Numbered from the stretch's first letter, positions 33,761 to 45,615 are shown. The stretch: 64,000 bases of DNA from Parelaphostrongylus tenuis (GCA_019055375.1 JAHQIW010006271.1:221514-285513), one strand, 5' to 3'. Translations and numbers: made by a program. Notes: generated by a model from the letters alone, not told the origin.

Positions 33761-35070
33761 TACGATGTAGCAGCGAAAGTAAAATTATGTTTCACACTCA
33801 ATTTGTTTCATTTGACTGACCGGGCTTCAATAAGCTTTTCGCTAAAGTTATGCAAGTCACTAGATAGTCCAAATCTCGAGAATCTTTGAGGTAGTGGGTA
33901 TTTATAGAAGATCATCATAAAATGCTGCAAGAGAAAAGAGAAGATTATATTTCACACCTACAATATTATCCCGCCGCTCGGACGTCATAGATGGTGTAAT
34001 GGTAATTATAGGTGAAGTTTATACATCAGAGGTATCTTATCGATGCATAAAGAATGAAATGTCATGAATTTTTTTTCATGAAGGCAACTTCTCTTTTCCT
34101 TCATTTTTCAGCGGTAATACCACATCCTTGTAAAGAAACCACACAAACTTCCAACCCTTATTATGCATTTGTATCGCCTGCCCATCGAGAACGTGACTTG
34201 TAAGTGCATCTTTTAGAACTAAACACCTTTGACAGAGGTGTAATATGTAGCTGAAGTGTTGGAAGAGCGCGTTCACCATTGCGAAGATACGGTAGTTTCC
34301 CTATCAGCACCCATGTTCTAGAAAACGTATTTTCAATTATTTTTCGACATTTCAGTAATAGTTTGATGCCTTGAGTCTCGAGTACTATGAAGCTGTAATG
34401 TGCGTTTATGAAGACCTTCATATTGCGCTGTAGCAATAAAAATAATTCATTTTACACCCAAAACTTTTTCTTTGAACAAAGCTTTTCCTCTTAGCATTCA
34501 GCAATTACTCGACAGCACAAATTTCGACGGATTTAATAGTATTTTTGACTCTCCAAAGAATTTTATCACAATGTAACACTGAAATCAATATTTCATTTCA
34601 TATGCGGTGCTCATATCTTGAACCGGTATGTGGATGGATTTCGCAGCATTGGCATCAAGCCACCGTCCTTTAATGACCTGCCGTTTGCTTAAATCTCGAG
34701 AATTTCCGTGTTGTGCTTGCCTTTTGAGAAAAAGACTCTTAGCGAGCTGTAGCAACACGAATAAATTTGTGTTGAGCCATCGAGTACTTTTCGCTGGAGA
34801 CGGCTTTTCTCTCATTCTTTCAAACCCATTCGATGATACAAATCTCAACGATTTCATTAGTATGCTTGATTTTTGAGGAAGACTTCTTAGTGTGTCGTTA
34901 CAGCAAAAAGAATTTTTGCGTTTTGCTCTCGGCGCGCATCGCACTCCACATGTAAAATGGGCCAAGCGATCTGCACGTCACCAAATGCGAAACTCAGTAT
35001 TCTTTTAGCTGTGACAACGCACTGAGACGTTCTTCTTCTCGAAAACCAAGCATATCACTGAAATTAGTGC
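33760..35070. repeat. Degenerate repeat cluster (units of roughly 145-170 nt)
   Basis: A word like TAGCAGCGAAAGTAAAATTA with TGTTTCACACTCAATTTG recurs near 33770, 33930, 34430, 34750 and 34900 with heavy divergence (for example CTGTAGCAATAAAAATAATT and GTTACAGCAAAAAGAATTTT). Similar words occur at 24.9-25.8 and 38.1-39.3 kb. The open frames in the area, including 34585-34965, are not supported as genes. Confidence 0.45.
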
Positions 35071-35089
35071 GCTGTAGGGCGGCAGTCAG

Positions 35090-35360
35090 ACGGCTCTGTG
35101 TCGCACACAAAATCGACGGTTCGAAATCGCGCTCATGGCTCACCAAGCCATTCATCCCTCCGGAGACGGTAAATTGGTAACAGACTTGTCTGAGAGGACA
35201 GGCAGTACTGAGCTGATGCAGCGGGAGGCCATTGCGAGTCACTGTAAATGCCAGATAAGCATTCAGTCACCTTCAATGAAGTTTAAAATAGAAGACGAAT
35301 GCATGGCGCATCCCTCAGGGATTGATCAAGATCGAGAGCTCTATCTTTATTAGCTTTATT
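35090..35360 (+). repeat. SINE related to 54060-54365
   Basis: GTGTCGCACACAAAATCGAC, CTCCGGAGACGGTAAATTGG, AGACTTGTCTGAGAGGACAG and AAGACGAATGCATGGCGCAT all occur in the same order in the SINE at 54060. This copy appears to lack the clean tRNA head. Confidence 0.65.
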
Positions 35361-36699
35361 ACTGAAATCACTCGAATTGGTGTTGTCGAATGGTTAGTGA
35401 AAGCGTGGATGAAAAACTTTGACCAACGATAGATGTTTGAGTGCGGAATTATTTTCACTTTTACAGTGTAATATAAAAACTAACTGAAAAAAATAGGTCC
35501 TACAAATTCTCGAAAGCCAAGCGGTCAGATTATTACTAAAACGTTAGAAAAGAGTAAAAAATGGGGTTTTTTAAAATATGACTGCGGATGGGGAAAAGGA
35601 CCGAGAATATATCTCTGGAGACACATATTTCTGACGAATAGTTTGCATAATGCCGATGTTCGAAGCTTTTCACTCAAGCGCGATTGTTCCGCCACGCTCA
35701 ATATTCCTCCACTATTCATAAGTTCTCAATATTTTCTCACATATATCAACTCTAGATATTTGGAAGTAAACGAATAACGATATAAACTTAGCTGTAGTGA
35801 AAGTTATCAAGGAACTGGTTTCGCATACAGCATGAATCATCATTTCTGATGAATTACTCATAGTTTACAAATTCGACCAACTCTTGGATCTTGTGTAACA
35901 CTAGAGAAGATGAAAACTGAAGATTTTTAGTGCGATATCTTCTTTACAATTCAAAACAATTGATTGGTGGCCAAATTCACTAAGACTGAGTAGTGAACCA
36001 GCGTTTTTTCTATACACGGCACATATATTCTAACGAAAATCATATGAGAGAGTAGACAAAATGCTCCATAAAAGTTATTTGGGAGTCCTAAAAATTTTTC
36101 CACAACGGAGAAAAAACCAAAATCAAACAATGAAAATCGATCAATTTGCTGTGCGATTTCCATCGATTTCCACGATGGTCCCCTAGGGTTAGCAAATTAT
36201 GAAAAAATTGACGATGGAAGAAATTATCATAATTCCACTTCATATACAATGTTTAGAACGATACGTGTTCCTAACGATACATCAGTGATGAAGAGGCGCT
36301 TGACATTTTTCACATGGAAAATTGTTTCCTAGATGTTTAGTTTTGCTGTTCATTTATGAGAATAAATTACTCAGTGGTAAACTTCACCAGTATTCTCTTC
36401 AGCTCAACCATCATAATTTCGTGTCTGCAAAAGTATCAGCGCTTTCTTACAAACGATGTTATGTGGTGATTTTTTTGCAATCGCTGGAACACAATTGCGA
36501 TGTATTTCTACTAAGCTAAACTACGACATCTAAAGGTTTTTATTGAAACTACTAGGCTGGTTTAAAAATACGATGCATTGTTCATTATTGAACTTTGACG
36601 TTGATAATGGAATCAGTTTTCAGATAATAGCGGTATGTGCTTAACATTTTAATGCGCATCCGCTCCACGTTCTGTTACTAGTAATTATATCACTTGTTG
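35361..36699. other. Unassigned sequence
   Basis: A tRNA-like word GTTGTCGAATGGTTAGTGAA occurs at about 35382. Nothing else was recognised. Confidence 0.35.
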
Positions 36700-37690
36700 C
36701 CTTTTAAAATTCATTCTAGACTATGGGATAATTGTCGACCACGAAACACGGTCAAACTGGATGTTAAGAACTTCAGTAATAGGAAAAAACTACGAAAATC
36801 GTATATCCATCTGAATGAAGCCGTTCCCTGATTCTATGTCTTTCCATGCCTTTGATGTCTTATTTGAAACGTTTGGTGACACTAACAGTTTCGCAATATC
36901 GCTGATGTGCTATAAAACATAGTCGACCTGGGTACTATGAACGTAAACCAATAAGAAAAAATTATGAAATGTCGTAAATACATCTGACTGAAACCGGTTC
37001 ATTGTTAAGTGTTTTCTCACAAACTAGATCTTGATTTACTAGAAGCGTTTAGTGACGCTATCGGTATCAGAATATCATCTACTTTCTGTGAAATAAGGTT
37101 AACTTTGGCATTATGGACGTAAATTGGTAGCAGAAAAGCTACAAAAAATTAGCATATACATTTTAATAAAATCGATTCATGATTTTGTGTTTCTTCACCT
37201 TTTATTCTCTTATTTGAAGCGTTTACTGACACTGATCGGTCTTTAAAATCATTTATATGCTATAAAACAAGGTCAAAACTGGCTGTTATGGACCTCAATA
37301 AATAGGCAAAAAGCCACGAAAATTCGTAAGTACATCTGGTTGAAATCGTATCATGATTTTGTATTTTCTCGTACTTCTCCGTTTTAAAGCGCTTGGTGAA
37401 GTTAGCTGATCGCAATATCATCGATATGCTGAAGAACAGGGTCAACATCGGTATCATGAAGCTAATGAATGGGAAAAAACTAATGAAAAATTGTAAATAT
37501 ATGTGAATGAGACCGTTTTCTGATTTTGTTTTTCTCACACCCCTATTCTGTTAATTGAAGCGTTCACTGACTCCAGCCGTTCCACTGTACCATCAGTGTG
37601 CTAGAGAGCAGGGTGAGCCTCGGTATCATGAACTTATATGGGAAGAAAATCGTGAAAAATTAGATTTGATCGCTTTTTCATTATTTGGAG
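36700..37690 (+). repeat. Tandem repeat array, about 172-bp unit, six copies
   Basis: A diagnostic word (TGCTATAAAACAAGGTCAA and variants) has its GTC/GTT at 36751, 36922, 37098, 37272, 37441 and 37613, spacings of 171, 176, 174, 169 and 172. Each unit also contains AGCGTTTAGTGACGCTATC-like and CATCTGACTGAAACCGGTTC-like segments and a run like AATGGGAAAAAACTA. Units are clearly diverged, so this is an old satellite-like array. No open frame is conserved. Confidence 0.8.
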
Positions 37691-38100
37691 CCAATATCCA
37701 TTCCATTAGGCTGTAGAAGAAGTTTTGTCGCAGTTCCAAAATGCATAGAAAAATCTATCTGGTACTCCAATTAAGCTCAAACAAAAAACAAAAAGTTGTC
37801 GAAGAAGTCTCCTTTCACATCAAAGCAAGTCAGCCATACATCCGGCACTTCGGCTGCACACGCCTTGCAGATTCGTCGATGCGCCCCAGAAGCCCTGTCG
37901 CCCAATTTTCTAGTGGAAGTGGTGTAGCGAAACGAATCTTTCACTTGGACAGTTCATTCTGAAGGCTATATAGCTACAAATAATATATCACTGAATGAGC
38001 TAGAAAGCGACGTTTCGATGAGTCCAATTCGCACAGAATACATGTGTAGAAATGATTCTCTCAGGCATTATGGAGAAACTTCATCTAGCAAGCATTGAGA
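37691..38100. other. Unassigned sequence
   Basis: No feature recognised. The frame at 37741-37962 shows no domain. Confidence 0.35.
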
Positions 38101-39260
38101 TCTCAGCGCTTTTACTGGTATAAAAAACTATAGTGGTACATTTCTGTTATGGGAAAGCATATTTTGTCACTTGATGAGAAGGCTTAATCGATTTATCCTC
38201 AGAGTTTTGATAACTATTTAGCAGTTTGAATCTCGCAGATGCTCCAAGTTTATTTCAAAAGTTGTCTTATATAACGCTGTAACAGCGAAAATAAGGTTAC
38301 TTTATCACGTATCACATTCGTAGTCATCACTTTTTCTCGACCACTTGATCGATCGCGCGCGGCGCGATTCTCACGTGATGCGCGGTTTTTCTTATTCAAC
38401 TCAAGGATTCTCTACTTCGAAAAAAAATTATAAGCAAAGCATATAATTTCAATTAACCAAGATTCCCTTTACACGTTCATGTGCTTCTCATTGGAAAGTT
38501 CAGGATGCATATGGCTTAAACCTTCATTAATTTTATGTGGAAATGTAAATTCAGAGTGAAAAGCATAAGCCTATAAAAAAGTCAAAAAAAAGATAAATCG
38601 AAATTTCTTCCAATACGAAAAGCCAGGAATTATCTGCGAAGCGGAGAGAAAATCTTCAAATGAATTACGACAAATGCGCGGCAGCGTTTGTTGCGTGTAA
38701 ACACGATCTTACATTTGATAGTACAGCGCAGCGAAAACGTCTCTTTTGAAAATAGCAAACACTTCAAAATAACGAGATTCAAGCTTATGGTTGAGTTTTG
38801 AAAGCCTGGTGAAAAATCTCCGCCCAACAAGAAAGGCATGGCTTTTTTATGATCAACGGAGCATTTGCACACACTGCTGTTCAGGATATGGTAATGCTCA
38901 AATGCTTTAGGCATCGAAAAAGGCTCATATTATGCTGTCAGATTTGTTTCAAATGTATTGCGAAAAATAGCGCTCTTTTGAGACGGTTTTCAGGTCGCTG
39001 GAGAGCAGCGACACTGGGAGACGCGTGATAATCGCCCCGTGAAGGTTGTAGGTTATCTCTTTCAATTGCTACAGCGCACTAAGAAGTTCACTTAGAAAAA
39101 GGTTAACCTGAAATCAGAAAAATATGAGCTTTCTAATTACACAGAATGTCTAAGAGAAAGCTCTGTCCTGCTGACGTGCCGAGTGTGTGAAATTATTTTA
39201 TTTATTGTTACAGCGCATTTCAAATGTCTCAATAAAAATGAAGTAACAGTAGAATTGCCG
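38100..39260. repeat. Degenerate repeat sequence, related to 33.8-35.0 kb
   Basis: Words such as ACGCTGTAACAGCGAAAATA, TTGCTACAGCGCACTAAGAA and ATTGTTACAGCGCATTTCAA recur about every 160-800 nt. No gene is supported in this stretch. Confidence 0.4.
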
Positions 39261-40674
39261 AGAATTGTTTACCAATCAAATCACATCTTCCTAAATAAAT
39301 TGAAAACGCGTTTTCCTAAAGGTTTGAAAATGATCATCGATAATCAAAAAGTATCACGATTCTATTCAGTCATTTATTGTTTCGTTTCTTGTTAATATGC
39401 TTCACTTTTTATTTTTCTATTTGCTTTGTAGCTTGCTACTATGTATTCTTTTTTCTGACAGATTTTTTTACGGGTTCTTCCGATCGTTGAGAATGGGTCA
39501 AACGAAGCTGTCAGCAATAAAAGCTCAACTTACTTTATGATTTTTTTCTCTAGCGGTCGATTCCTGATAGGTGAAAATCTGTAGTAACAGATTAGAAAGT
39601 GTTTGAGGTGTGCAAAGCAATACTTCGAATGTCGACTAGGGTTAGTTTCTATGCTTTGTCAAATTCCCAAATGTCTCAGATATGTGAACTAACTAAAAGG
39701 GTTTCCCATATGAATGTCAACAACAGTAAGAAAACGTTCAAAGAACGATTAAAACAAAGCTTTTGGGATTCTGCAGACAAATGGGACTATGTACGTTTTT
39801 CTCCAGTAAAAGTCGAGTTACAGTATTCGGCTTTTCGAACATTCGAAAACCTCAAGCTATGGGAGCAAAACTTTGCGCTTTCTCCTGCCAACTAATTTCA
39901 TCATCTCTTTCTTTTCATCACTCGTTGTTGGCATGACATGCATTAGAGCGCAACTTCTTCTCACAATCACTCTAAGCCTACTCTTAAAGTCTTACGCATT
40001 TTTTAGGATGATGATTGATTCTCTGACTACGCCTTAAATTCGGTTTCGCTGTGGATTCAGTGCTGAGTAATTTTTCGTGCGCTCACTGTAACACCTATGC
40101 ACGTCACACAGCCAACTGCGGCATCCAATTCTTTTCGTTATGAATACTGTTTTATAGATAGTCTTTCTCTGCTTTTGAAGACAAAATTAAACTAAATCTC
40201 TGATTCTATGTGTGCTCCATACTTTTCTACACATCCTTCCACGTTTTTAGTGCATATATAACTCTCGAAGTCGAAGAGAAATCACTTGTGCATCATGCAA
40301 TCACTTTGCTTTCAGTATTCAGCGAAGTTGTATGAGTTGTGTGTGTTTTCTTTGTGGCTTTGATATACCCTCATTCCATATAATATTCCAAAAGCGTCAC
40401 AGCGATTGAAACTCAGAAAACGCGAGTTGCTCGTCAAAAATGATTCATGCAATGCCAGTTCATTAGGGTAGAGGTTTTCGACTCCTCTTCATTGGCCGGC
40501 CACACTCTATCAACCGCGCACCTTTTCAAGAGCAAATTTGTCTCCCGCTCTATTTTTTGGAAAAGAGAGAATTAAATTGAAAATTGTTAGTCCACTACAT
40601 TCGTGCCAATCCGCAGCTGTCGCACTGACAGCAATACTGCTCTAGTAATCAGTGACTGGCTCTGACATTGTAAA
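39261..40674. other. Unassigned sequence
   Basis: The 98-residue frame at 39599-39895 has no recognised motif, splice context or homologue in the window. Nothing else was identified. Confidence 0.35.
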
Positions 40675-40795
40675 CTAGTTTCTTCAGATAGACAAGATCG
40701 AAACACGTGTATCGGGCTCTATAAGTCAGCCCTCATTGACAGACCACTGACATGCGTGGCTCAAATAATGATTATCAGGCATATTTCTTGAGATA
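40675..40795. mobile_element. F1 end fragment
   Basis: AAGATCGAAACACGTGTATC, GGGCTCTATAAGTCAGCCCT and GACATGCGTGGCTCAAATAA are the right half of the F1 family. No partner arm is present. Confidence 0.6.
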
Positions 40796-41687
40796 ATTAC
40801 TCTGTTATTTGGCCTATTAAGTGGAGAAAACTTGAGAAAACCTTGATTGGCCCGCAAATAGTTTTTAGGGGCCATATATATATAGCAGCTACGCAAATTA
40901 TGATGTGTTTGCCGTATGTTTATCGGTTAGTAAGACACCCTCCCATGAACAACCCTCGCCACAGCATCTGTGTTGAAAGAAAGTACCGACTGGTTAAAAA
41001 TGCAGGAAGAAACTCTGTGCACCAAAACAAACTACCGAAGAGAACACGAGACCCATGGGCCCCATACCGGCCACTCCGTCAGCTTTACTTTGGCATTTAT
41101 AGGCGTCATCAAACGTAAGAGTCTTAAGAATTTTTGATTCTACATGGCAACAAAAAGAATAAAGGTTTAAAGGCTTATATAGATTTCCAAACAGATAGAA
41201 GGATCATATGTAACCACAGATTTCCATCAGAAATACATAATCATCTTGTCTAATCATCTTATTTGACTTTCATTTAGTGCGCACAAATCTTTGATATCAT
41301 TGTATGATGCAAAATAGCCACAGGAATGCAGAGATACGAACAAAACCATGTCTGTCAATTAAGAAAATACGGAATGACGTGACTAATGTCAAATCAATAG
41401 ACAGCCGATCCTTCAAATTGTAATTGTACGTGTAGAGTAAAACAATTTTCATGGAGTGTCGCTTACGTGTTCGTCAGATCCGGTTTCAATGACGTCAGTC
41501 AGGTCCAGAGTTTTTTTTTTGATCTCATGGGTCGTCACATCGGTTGACGTTATGAGCTGGAGAATTTAGTGCGCAAGGTTCTAGGGCTGACCTTTTGGTA
41601 ATTGATCTAGTTGAAGAAAGGCATCTTCAGGCCTTCACCACAATGCGGACTGAAGAAAAGCTCTACACTGTGACACATCGATTAGTT
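40796..41687. other. Unassigned sequence
   Basis: The 91-residue frame at 40843-41118 has no recognised domain. No repeat recognised. Confidence 0.35.
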
Positions 41688-41731
41688 TCTTCTGTTTAGC
41701 CGTTCCGAGGTGTTATTGATATTATTTATTG

Positions 41732-42106
41732 AATACCTCTGCTAACGACCGCTTTTTTACAGACCCGCTCAAAACGATTTGATCTGATAAGGATATGACA
41801 TCTTTTGAGCTGATAGGTCTAGTGCTATATAGGCGCCTATTTCGTCCTATTGGGACTAATCAGTAGCACCCTCCCTCGGTTCCGTCGATCCCTTGAGGTT
41901 AAATAATCCTCTGAAGGAATCGACGCCGAGTAACAACTAAGCACCCCAAGTCAGATGATGGGTATCCTTATCAGATCAAATCGTTTTGAGCGGGTCTGTA
42001 AAAAAGCGGTCGTTAGCAGAGGTATAGTTTATTTTAAAAGCCGCAAGCTCGACTGCCGGATCACCACAAAGTCAGGTAATATCATCATCCGACTTGGGGT
42101 GCTTAG
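41732..42106. mobile_element. Insertion into the palindrome, 10-bp target duplication
   Basis: TTATTTATTG occurs at 41722-41731 and again at 42107-42116, while the uninterrupted right arm has the site once (as its complement). The insert contains a fold-back of its own: ACCTCTGCTAACGACCGC at 41735 pairs with the complement ending at about 42026, including the GACCCGCTCAAAACGATTTG segment. The middle carries core words shared with the elements at 4342 and 32425. A 10-bp duplication would fit a Mutator-like mechanism (9-11 bp known for that superfamily), but no transposase is present. Confidence 0.7.
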
Positions 42107-42123
42107 TTATTTATTGGTTTATT

Positions 42124-43256
42124 AGCGAAGCATACAACAATACAGTCAGTAATGCAGCTTGAATATACATTATTCGAGGTGGCTAACGTTTCGGCGGGTC
42201 GCCTTCGTCAGAGCCTGGAAAGATCACATTGATCCACAATCCACTAAGCCAAAAACCTCCATAACCCCAGCAGAAAAAGTTAGAAATGTGTTTTGGATCG
42301 CATAGTAAAAGCTTCATTCTAAAACACGTAAGTGTTTGATGTTTGGGTTTATCAATTATGAATGAAAGACCAGCCGCTTAAGGTGAGTGCATCAGTGGGC
42401 TGTGCCTAACTCGGACCGGAAAAATCAGCCTGAGGTATGGTTCGAGGTCACGCGTGATTACGAGGCACTCCTCTTATCGGTTCATTTTCGGGCCTTTGCT
42501 ATGTATCCAAAAGCTTCTACGGTTTTACGCGCAGATGTTCTTGATTCCTGTGCGAGGATCGTGAATTTGACGTCGAACATTACTCCTGCATGTTTTTGGT
42601 CCATATGCGTGCCTAGTGGAGTTTTTGAATCACAATTGCGTAACCCAGCTAAGTGCTCTTTTACACGGAGGAATAGTAGTCTACCCGTTTCGCCAATGTA
42701 CTCATCACCGCATGCCTCGCAAGAGATTAGGTAAATTATACCGATCTCATACAGTCGCCGTCTCTGCCGTTCGGACAAACTTTGCAGTCATTGGTTTCGC
42801 AGAGGCGGTCATACAGTCAGTCGATTGCGGACTAACTGACGCTTTATGTTTTTGGGGGTATTTCAACTATTGCTACCGAATCATTCAAACCTCCTCTTGT
42901 TAGGCAGCGTTCAATAGCTATACTTATTTCGTTAGAAATAAAAGGTAGGAGGAAAGAAACGTTATTTTCACCAGACTTGTCGTTTGGAAGCATAGATTTT
43001 CTCTAAATCTAACCTGAGAAGCTCCTACCGTATTGTAGCCATTAGAGATACCTTTTTTTCGCGCCAAGCTTGAGGATTCTACCTTGTGTTCTTTTCCTGT
43101 GCACACATTTGAGGCTGTTGGAAACATATTCTTAAGAAGTGCGCGTTTTATGTGTGAAGGATGGGCAGATAGGTAATGAACCAAGATGTTTTTGTTGCTT
43201 GGTTTACGGTACCATTTTGTATTGTAGGAGTTTTTTGGACAGGTTGACCTGTATTT
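42124..43256 (-). mobile_element. Penelope-like element, 5'-truncated copy (left arm)
   Basis: Minus strand, 5' end at the palindrome centre. The RT tail reads WYRKPSNKNI-like then VHYLSAHPSHIKRALLKNMF (frame at 43184-42924). A short linker with decayed frames follows, then the GIY-YIG nuclease (98-residue frame, 42778-42482): GIIYLISCEACGDEYIGETG, then RVKEHLAGLR. The end of that frame is altered compared with the other arm (KTVEAFGYIAKARK). RT plus C-terminal GIY-YIG is the defining layout of Penelope-like elements. The RT catalytic core is missing. Confidence 0.85.
42181..42215 (-). ncRNA. Hammerhead-ribozyme-like motif (left Penelope copy)
   Basis: On the minus strand the order is GGCT, CTGACGA, A, GGCG-ACC-CGCC, GAAA, CGTT, AGCC. 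CTGACGA fits the hammerhead core CUGANGA and GAAA the second core. GGCG/CGCC forms stem II and GGCT/AGCC stem I. Stem III would be only ACGU. Minimal type I hammerheads with very short stem III are known from Penelope-like elements. The unpaired A after CUGACGA is atypical. Confidence 0.5.
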
Positions 43257-43259
43257 TCA

Positions 43260-44392
43260 AAGTACAGATCAACCTGTCCAAAAACTCCTACAATACAAAA
43301 TGGTACCGTAAACCAAGCAACAAAAACATCTTGGTTCATTACCTATCTGCCCATCCTTCTCACATAAAACGCGCACTTTCTTAAGAATATGTTTCCAACA
43401 GCCTCAAATGTGTGCACAGGAAAGAACACAAGGTAGAATCCTTAAGCTTGGCGCGAAAAAAGGTATCTCTAATGGCTACAATACGGTAGGAGCTTCTCAG
43501 GTTAGATTTAGAGAGAAATTCTATGCTTCCAAACGACAAGTCTGGTGAAAATAAGGTTTCTTTCCTCCTACCTTTTATTTCTAACGAAATAAGTATAGCT
43601 ATTGAACGCTGCCTAACAAGAGGAGGTTTGAATGATTCGGTAGCAATAGTTGAAATACCCCAAAAACATAAAGCGTCAGTTAGTCCGCAATCGACTGACT
43701 GTATGACCGCCTCTGCGAAACCAATGACTGCAAAGTTTGTCCGAACGGCAGAGACGGCGACTGTATGAGATCGGTATAATTTACCTAATCTCTTGCGAGG
43801 CATGCGGTGATGAGTACATTGGCGAAACGGGTAGACCACTATTCCTCCGTGTAAAAGAGCACCTAGCTGGGTTACGCAATTGTGATTCAAAAACTCCACT
43901 AGGCACGCATATGGACCAAAAACATGCAGGAGTAATGTTCGACGTCAAATTCACGATCCTCGCACAGGAATCAAGAACATCTGCGCGTAAACCGTTAGAA
44001 GCCTTTTGGATACATAGCAAAGGCCCGAATATGAACCGATAAGAGGAGTGCCTCGTAATCACGCGTGACCTCGAACCATATCTCAGGCTGATTTTTCCGG
44101 TCCGAGTTAGGCACAGCCCACTGATGCACTCACCTTAAGCGGCTGGTCTTTCATTAATAATTGATAGACCCAAACATCAAACACTGTACGTGTTTCAAAA
44201 TGAAGCTTTTACTATGCGATCCAAAACACATTTCTAACTTTTTCTGCTGGGTTGTGGAGGTTTTTGGCTTAGTGGATTGTGGATCAATGTGATCTTTCCA
44301 GGCTCTGACGAAGGCGACCCGCCGAAACGTTAGCCACCTCGAATATTGTATATTCAAGCTGCATTACTGACTGTATTGTTGTATGCTTCGCT
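43260..44392 (+). mobile_element. Penelope-like element, 5'-truncated copy (right arm)
   Basis: Plus strand. The RT tail (about 43290-43384) reads WYRKPSNKNILVHYLSAHPS. A second frame (43523-43768) reads ISNEISIAIERCLTRGGLND. In another frame the linker gives a CETNDCKVCPNGRDGDC-like cysteine motif, known between RT and GIY-YIG in these elements. The GIY-YIG nuclease is in the frame 43737-44042, with IYLISC, YIGETGR, RVKEH and the terminal stop. Frameshifts separate the parts, so it is not functional. 44043-44392 is 3' non-coding sequence. Confidence 0.85.
44301..44335 (+). ncRNA. Hammerhead-ribozyme-like motif (right Penelope copy)
   Basis: The same 35 nt as the left-arm motif, on the plus strand, about 60 nt before the end of the element: core boxes at 44305-44311 and 44324-44327, stem II 44313-44323, stem I 44301-44304 with 44332-44335. 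ACGT (44327-44330) is self-complementary, so catalysis would probably need a dimer. Activity is inference. Confidence 0.5.
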
Positions 44393-44445
44393 GATATTCA
44401 ATAAATAATATAATAACACCTCGGAACGGCTAAACAGAAGAAACT

Positions 44446-45302
44446 ATTCATTTATTCAAACTATGCCGAAGTTAATAGATAGTCTGTCTTGGGATTCACT
44501 ACAGTCTGTGATATATCGTTCGATCTGTCTTCTTATAGTTCGGTTGTTGAACGATATTACAACTTGTCTTAGCAGCATTGGCCCTGAACAGGTAATCGAT
44601 GTGCTCCTGACTATGTAGAATTTTTTCCCTTGAAAATTGGAAGTAATCTTAACATTGATTTTCTGAAATGGTGACCCATCGGCAAATTCTCCAACAGTTT
44701 ATCCTAGAGTATCACCGTGACGAACTAAATATGTGCACCCTGCTTTGGTTGAATACGTATCGAAATTTCATTTATCTAAAAAAGTGGTAGCTACCCCTTA
44801 TAACACCATCGATTAGCTAATCAGGGTTACGTAAATTTCGTCATCGATCACTGCTAAAAAGTCACTTCATCTTTTTCGTTTAGGGAGCGTTTAAAAAGCG
44901 AAATTAAACGAACCTCATACAATGATTTCAGCAATAGCTATGCTAAATTTGGCTGTATCAATGATGTGCGATTATCATAATCAAGACGAAATCCTCAGGC
45001 AAGAGTGAAAATAACACGCGAGTGTTCGATGACCCTTGGGGCAATGAATGCAAAAAAAGTTGCTGAGCCTCAGAAATGCTTCCATGCCCCAAGTTGAAAA
45101 ATGTGATGACGGGTTGTAAATGAAGTGAAATTTACTCTGAGAGACACTTTGAAGCCTTTTCAAAGTTTACTACGTCAATTGCGTTGAATCGTTGCCGCGA
45201 TTTCGCTTGCTTCTTCAGAGCCACCCGCCCCACCAGTCAGTCTTGCATAGTAAGGAACGGAAAGACTCAAGAACCTCCACTAAGACGTCGATAATTTTTA
45301 AC
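44446..45302. other. Unassigned sequence
   Basis: No recognised gene or repeat. The frame at 44981-45163 has no motif. Confidence 0.35.
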
Positions 45303-45615
45303 ACACTGTTTCAAGCCTTTCGAGGTTTGGTATGTCAGTGGCTTACGTACGCACGTAGCGAGACCATAAAAACGTCGAATGTATGGCAGTGTCTACTAAA
45401 TGCCTATATAATTAATGAGTGGGAAAGACACACTATATTGAGACCAGACAACGTGAAGTGATGTATGAGCCATCTTTACAATTATTGTGTACGCGGCTCT
45501 CATTAATTATATAGACATTTGGTAGACACTGCCATTCAGTCGACGTTTTTATGACCTCGCTACGTGCGTGACGTAAGCCATTGACATACCAAACCTCAAA
45601 AAGGCTTAAAACATT
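45303..45615. mobile_element. Fold-back (MITE-like) element
   Basis: Arms 45303-45419 and 45499-45615 are reverse complements with few differences (coordinates sum to 90918), with a 79-nt spacer. Landmarks are GAGGTTTGGTATGTCAGTGG, GTAGCGAGACCATAAAAACG and GCCTATATAATTAATGAG. A related arm is seen at 19560-19640. There is no coding capacity; the frame at 45192-45461 only crosses the left arm. Confidence 0.8.

Larger units (their letters stand above)
41688..44445. repeat. 2.7-kb palindrome built on a Penelope-like element pair
   Basis: The inner arms, 42124-43256 and 43260-44392, are near-identical reverse complements (coordinates sum to 86515-86516). The outer arms continue the match: 41688-41734 (CCGTTCCGAGGTGTTATTG and flanks) against about 44397-44445 (AACACCTCGGAACGGC). 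The left arm is interrupted by a 375-bp insertion, which the right arm lacks. The spacer is only a few bases, so the structure is a nearly perfect hairpin. Confidence 0.85.

Noticed and set aside
36700..37690. CRISPR-like array
   Set aside because: The period is ~172 bp with diverged units and no short identical repeats with unique spacers, and the sequence is eukaryotic.
39599..39895. 98-residue open frame as a possible gene
   Set aside because: No recognisable domain, no splice partners and no second copy; length is within chance expectation for AT-rich DNA.
40843..41118. 91-residue basic frame
   Set aside because: No motif recognised and no flanking exon; kept as unassigned.
42387..43899. 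Frames of 95-172 residues antisense to the Penelope-like copies
   Set aside because: They are the reverse strand of the GIY-YIG and RT-tail coding sequence and duplicate each other because of the palindrome.
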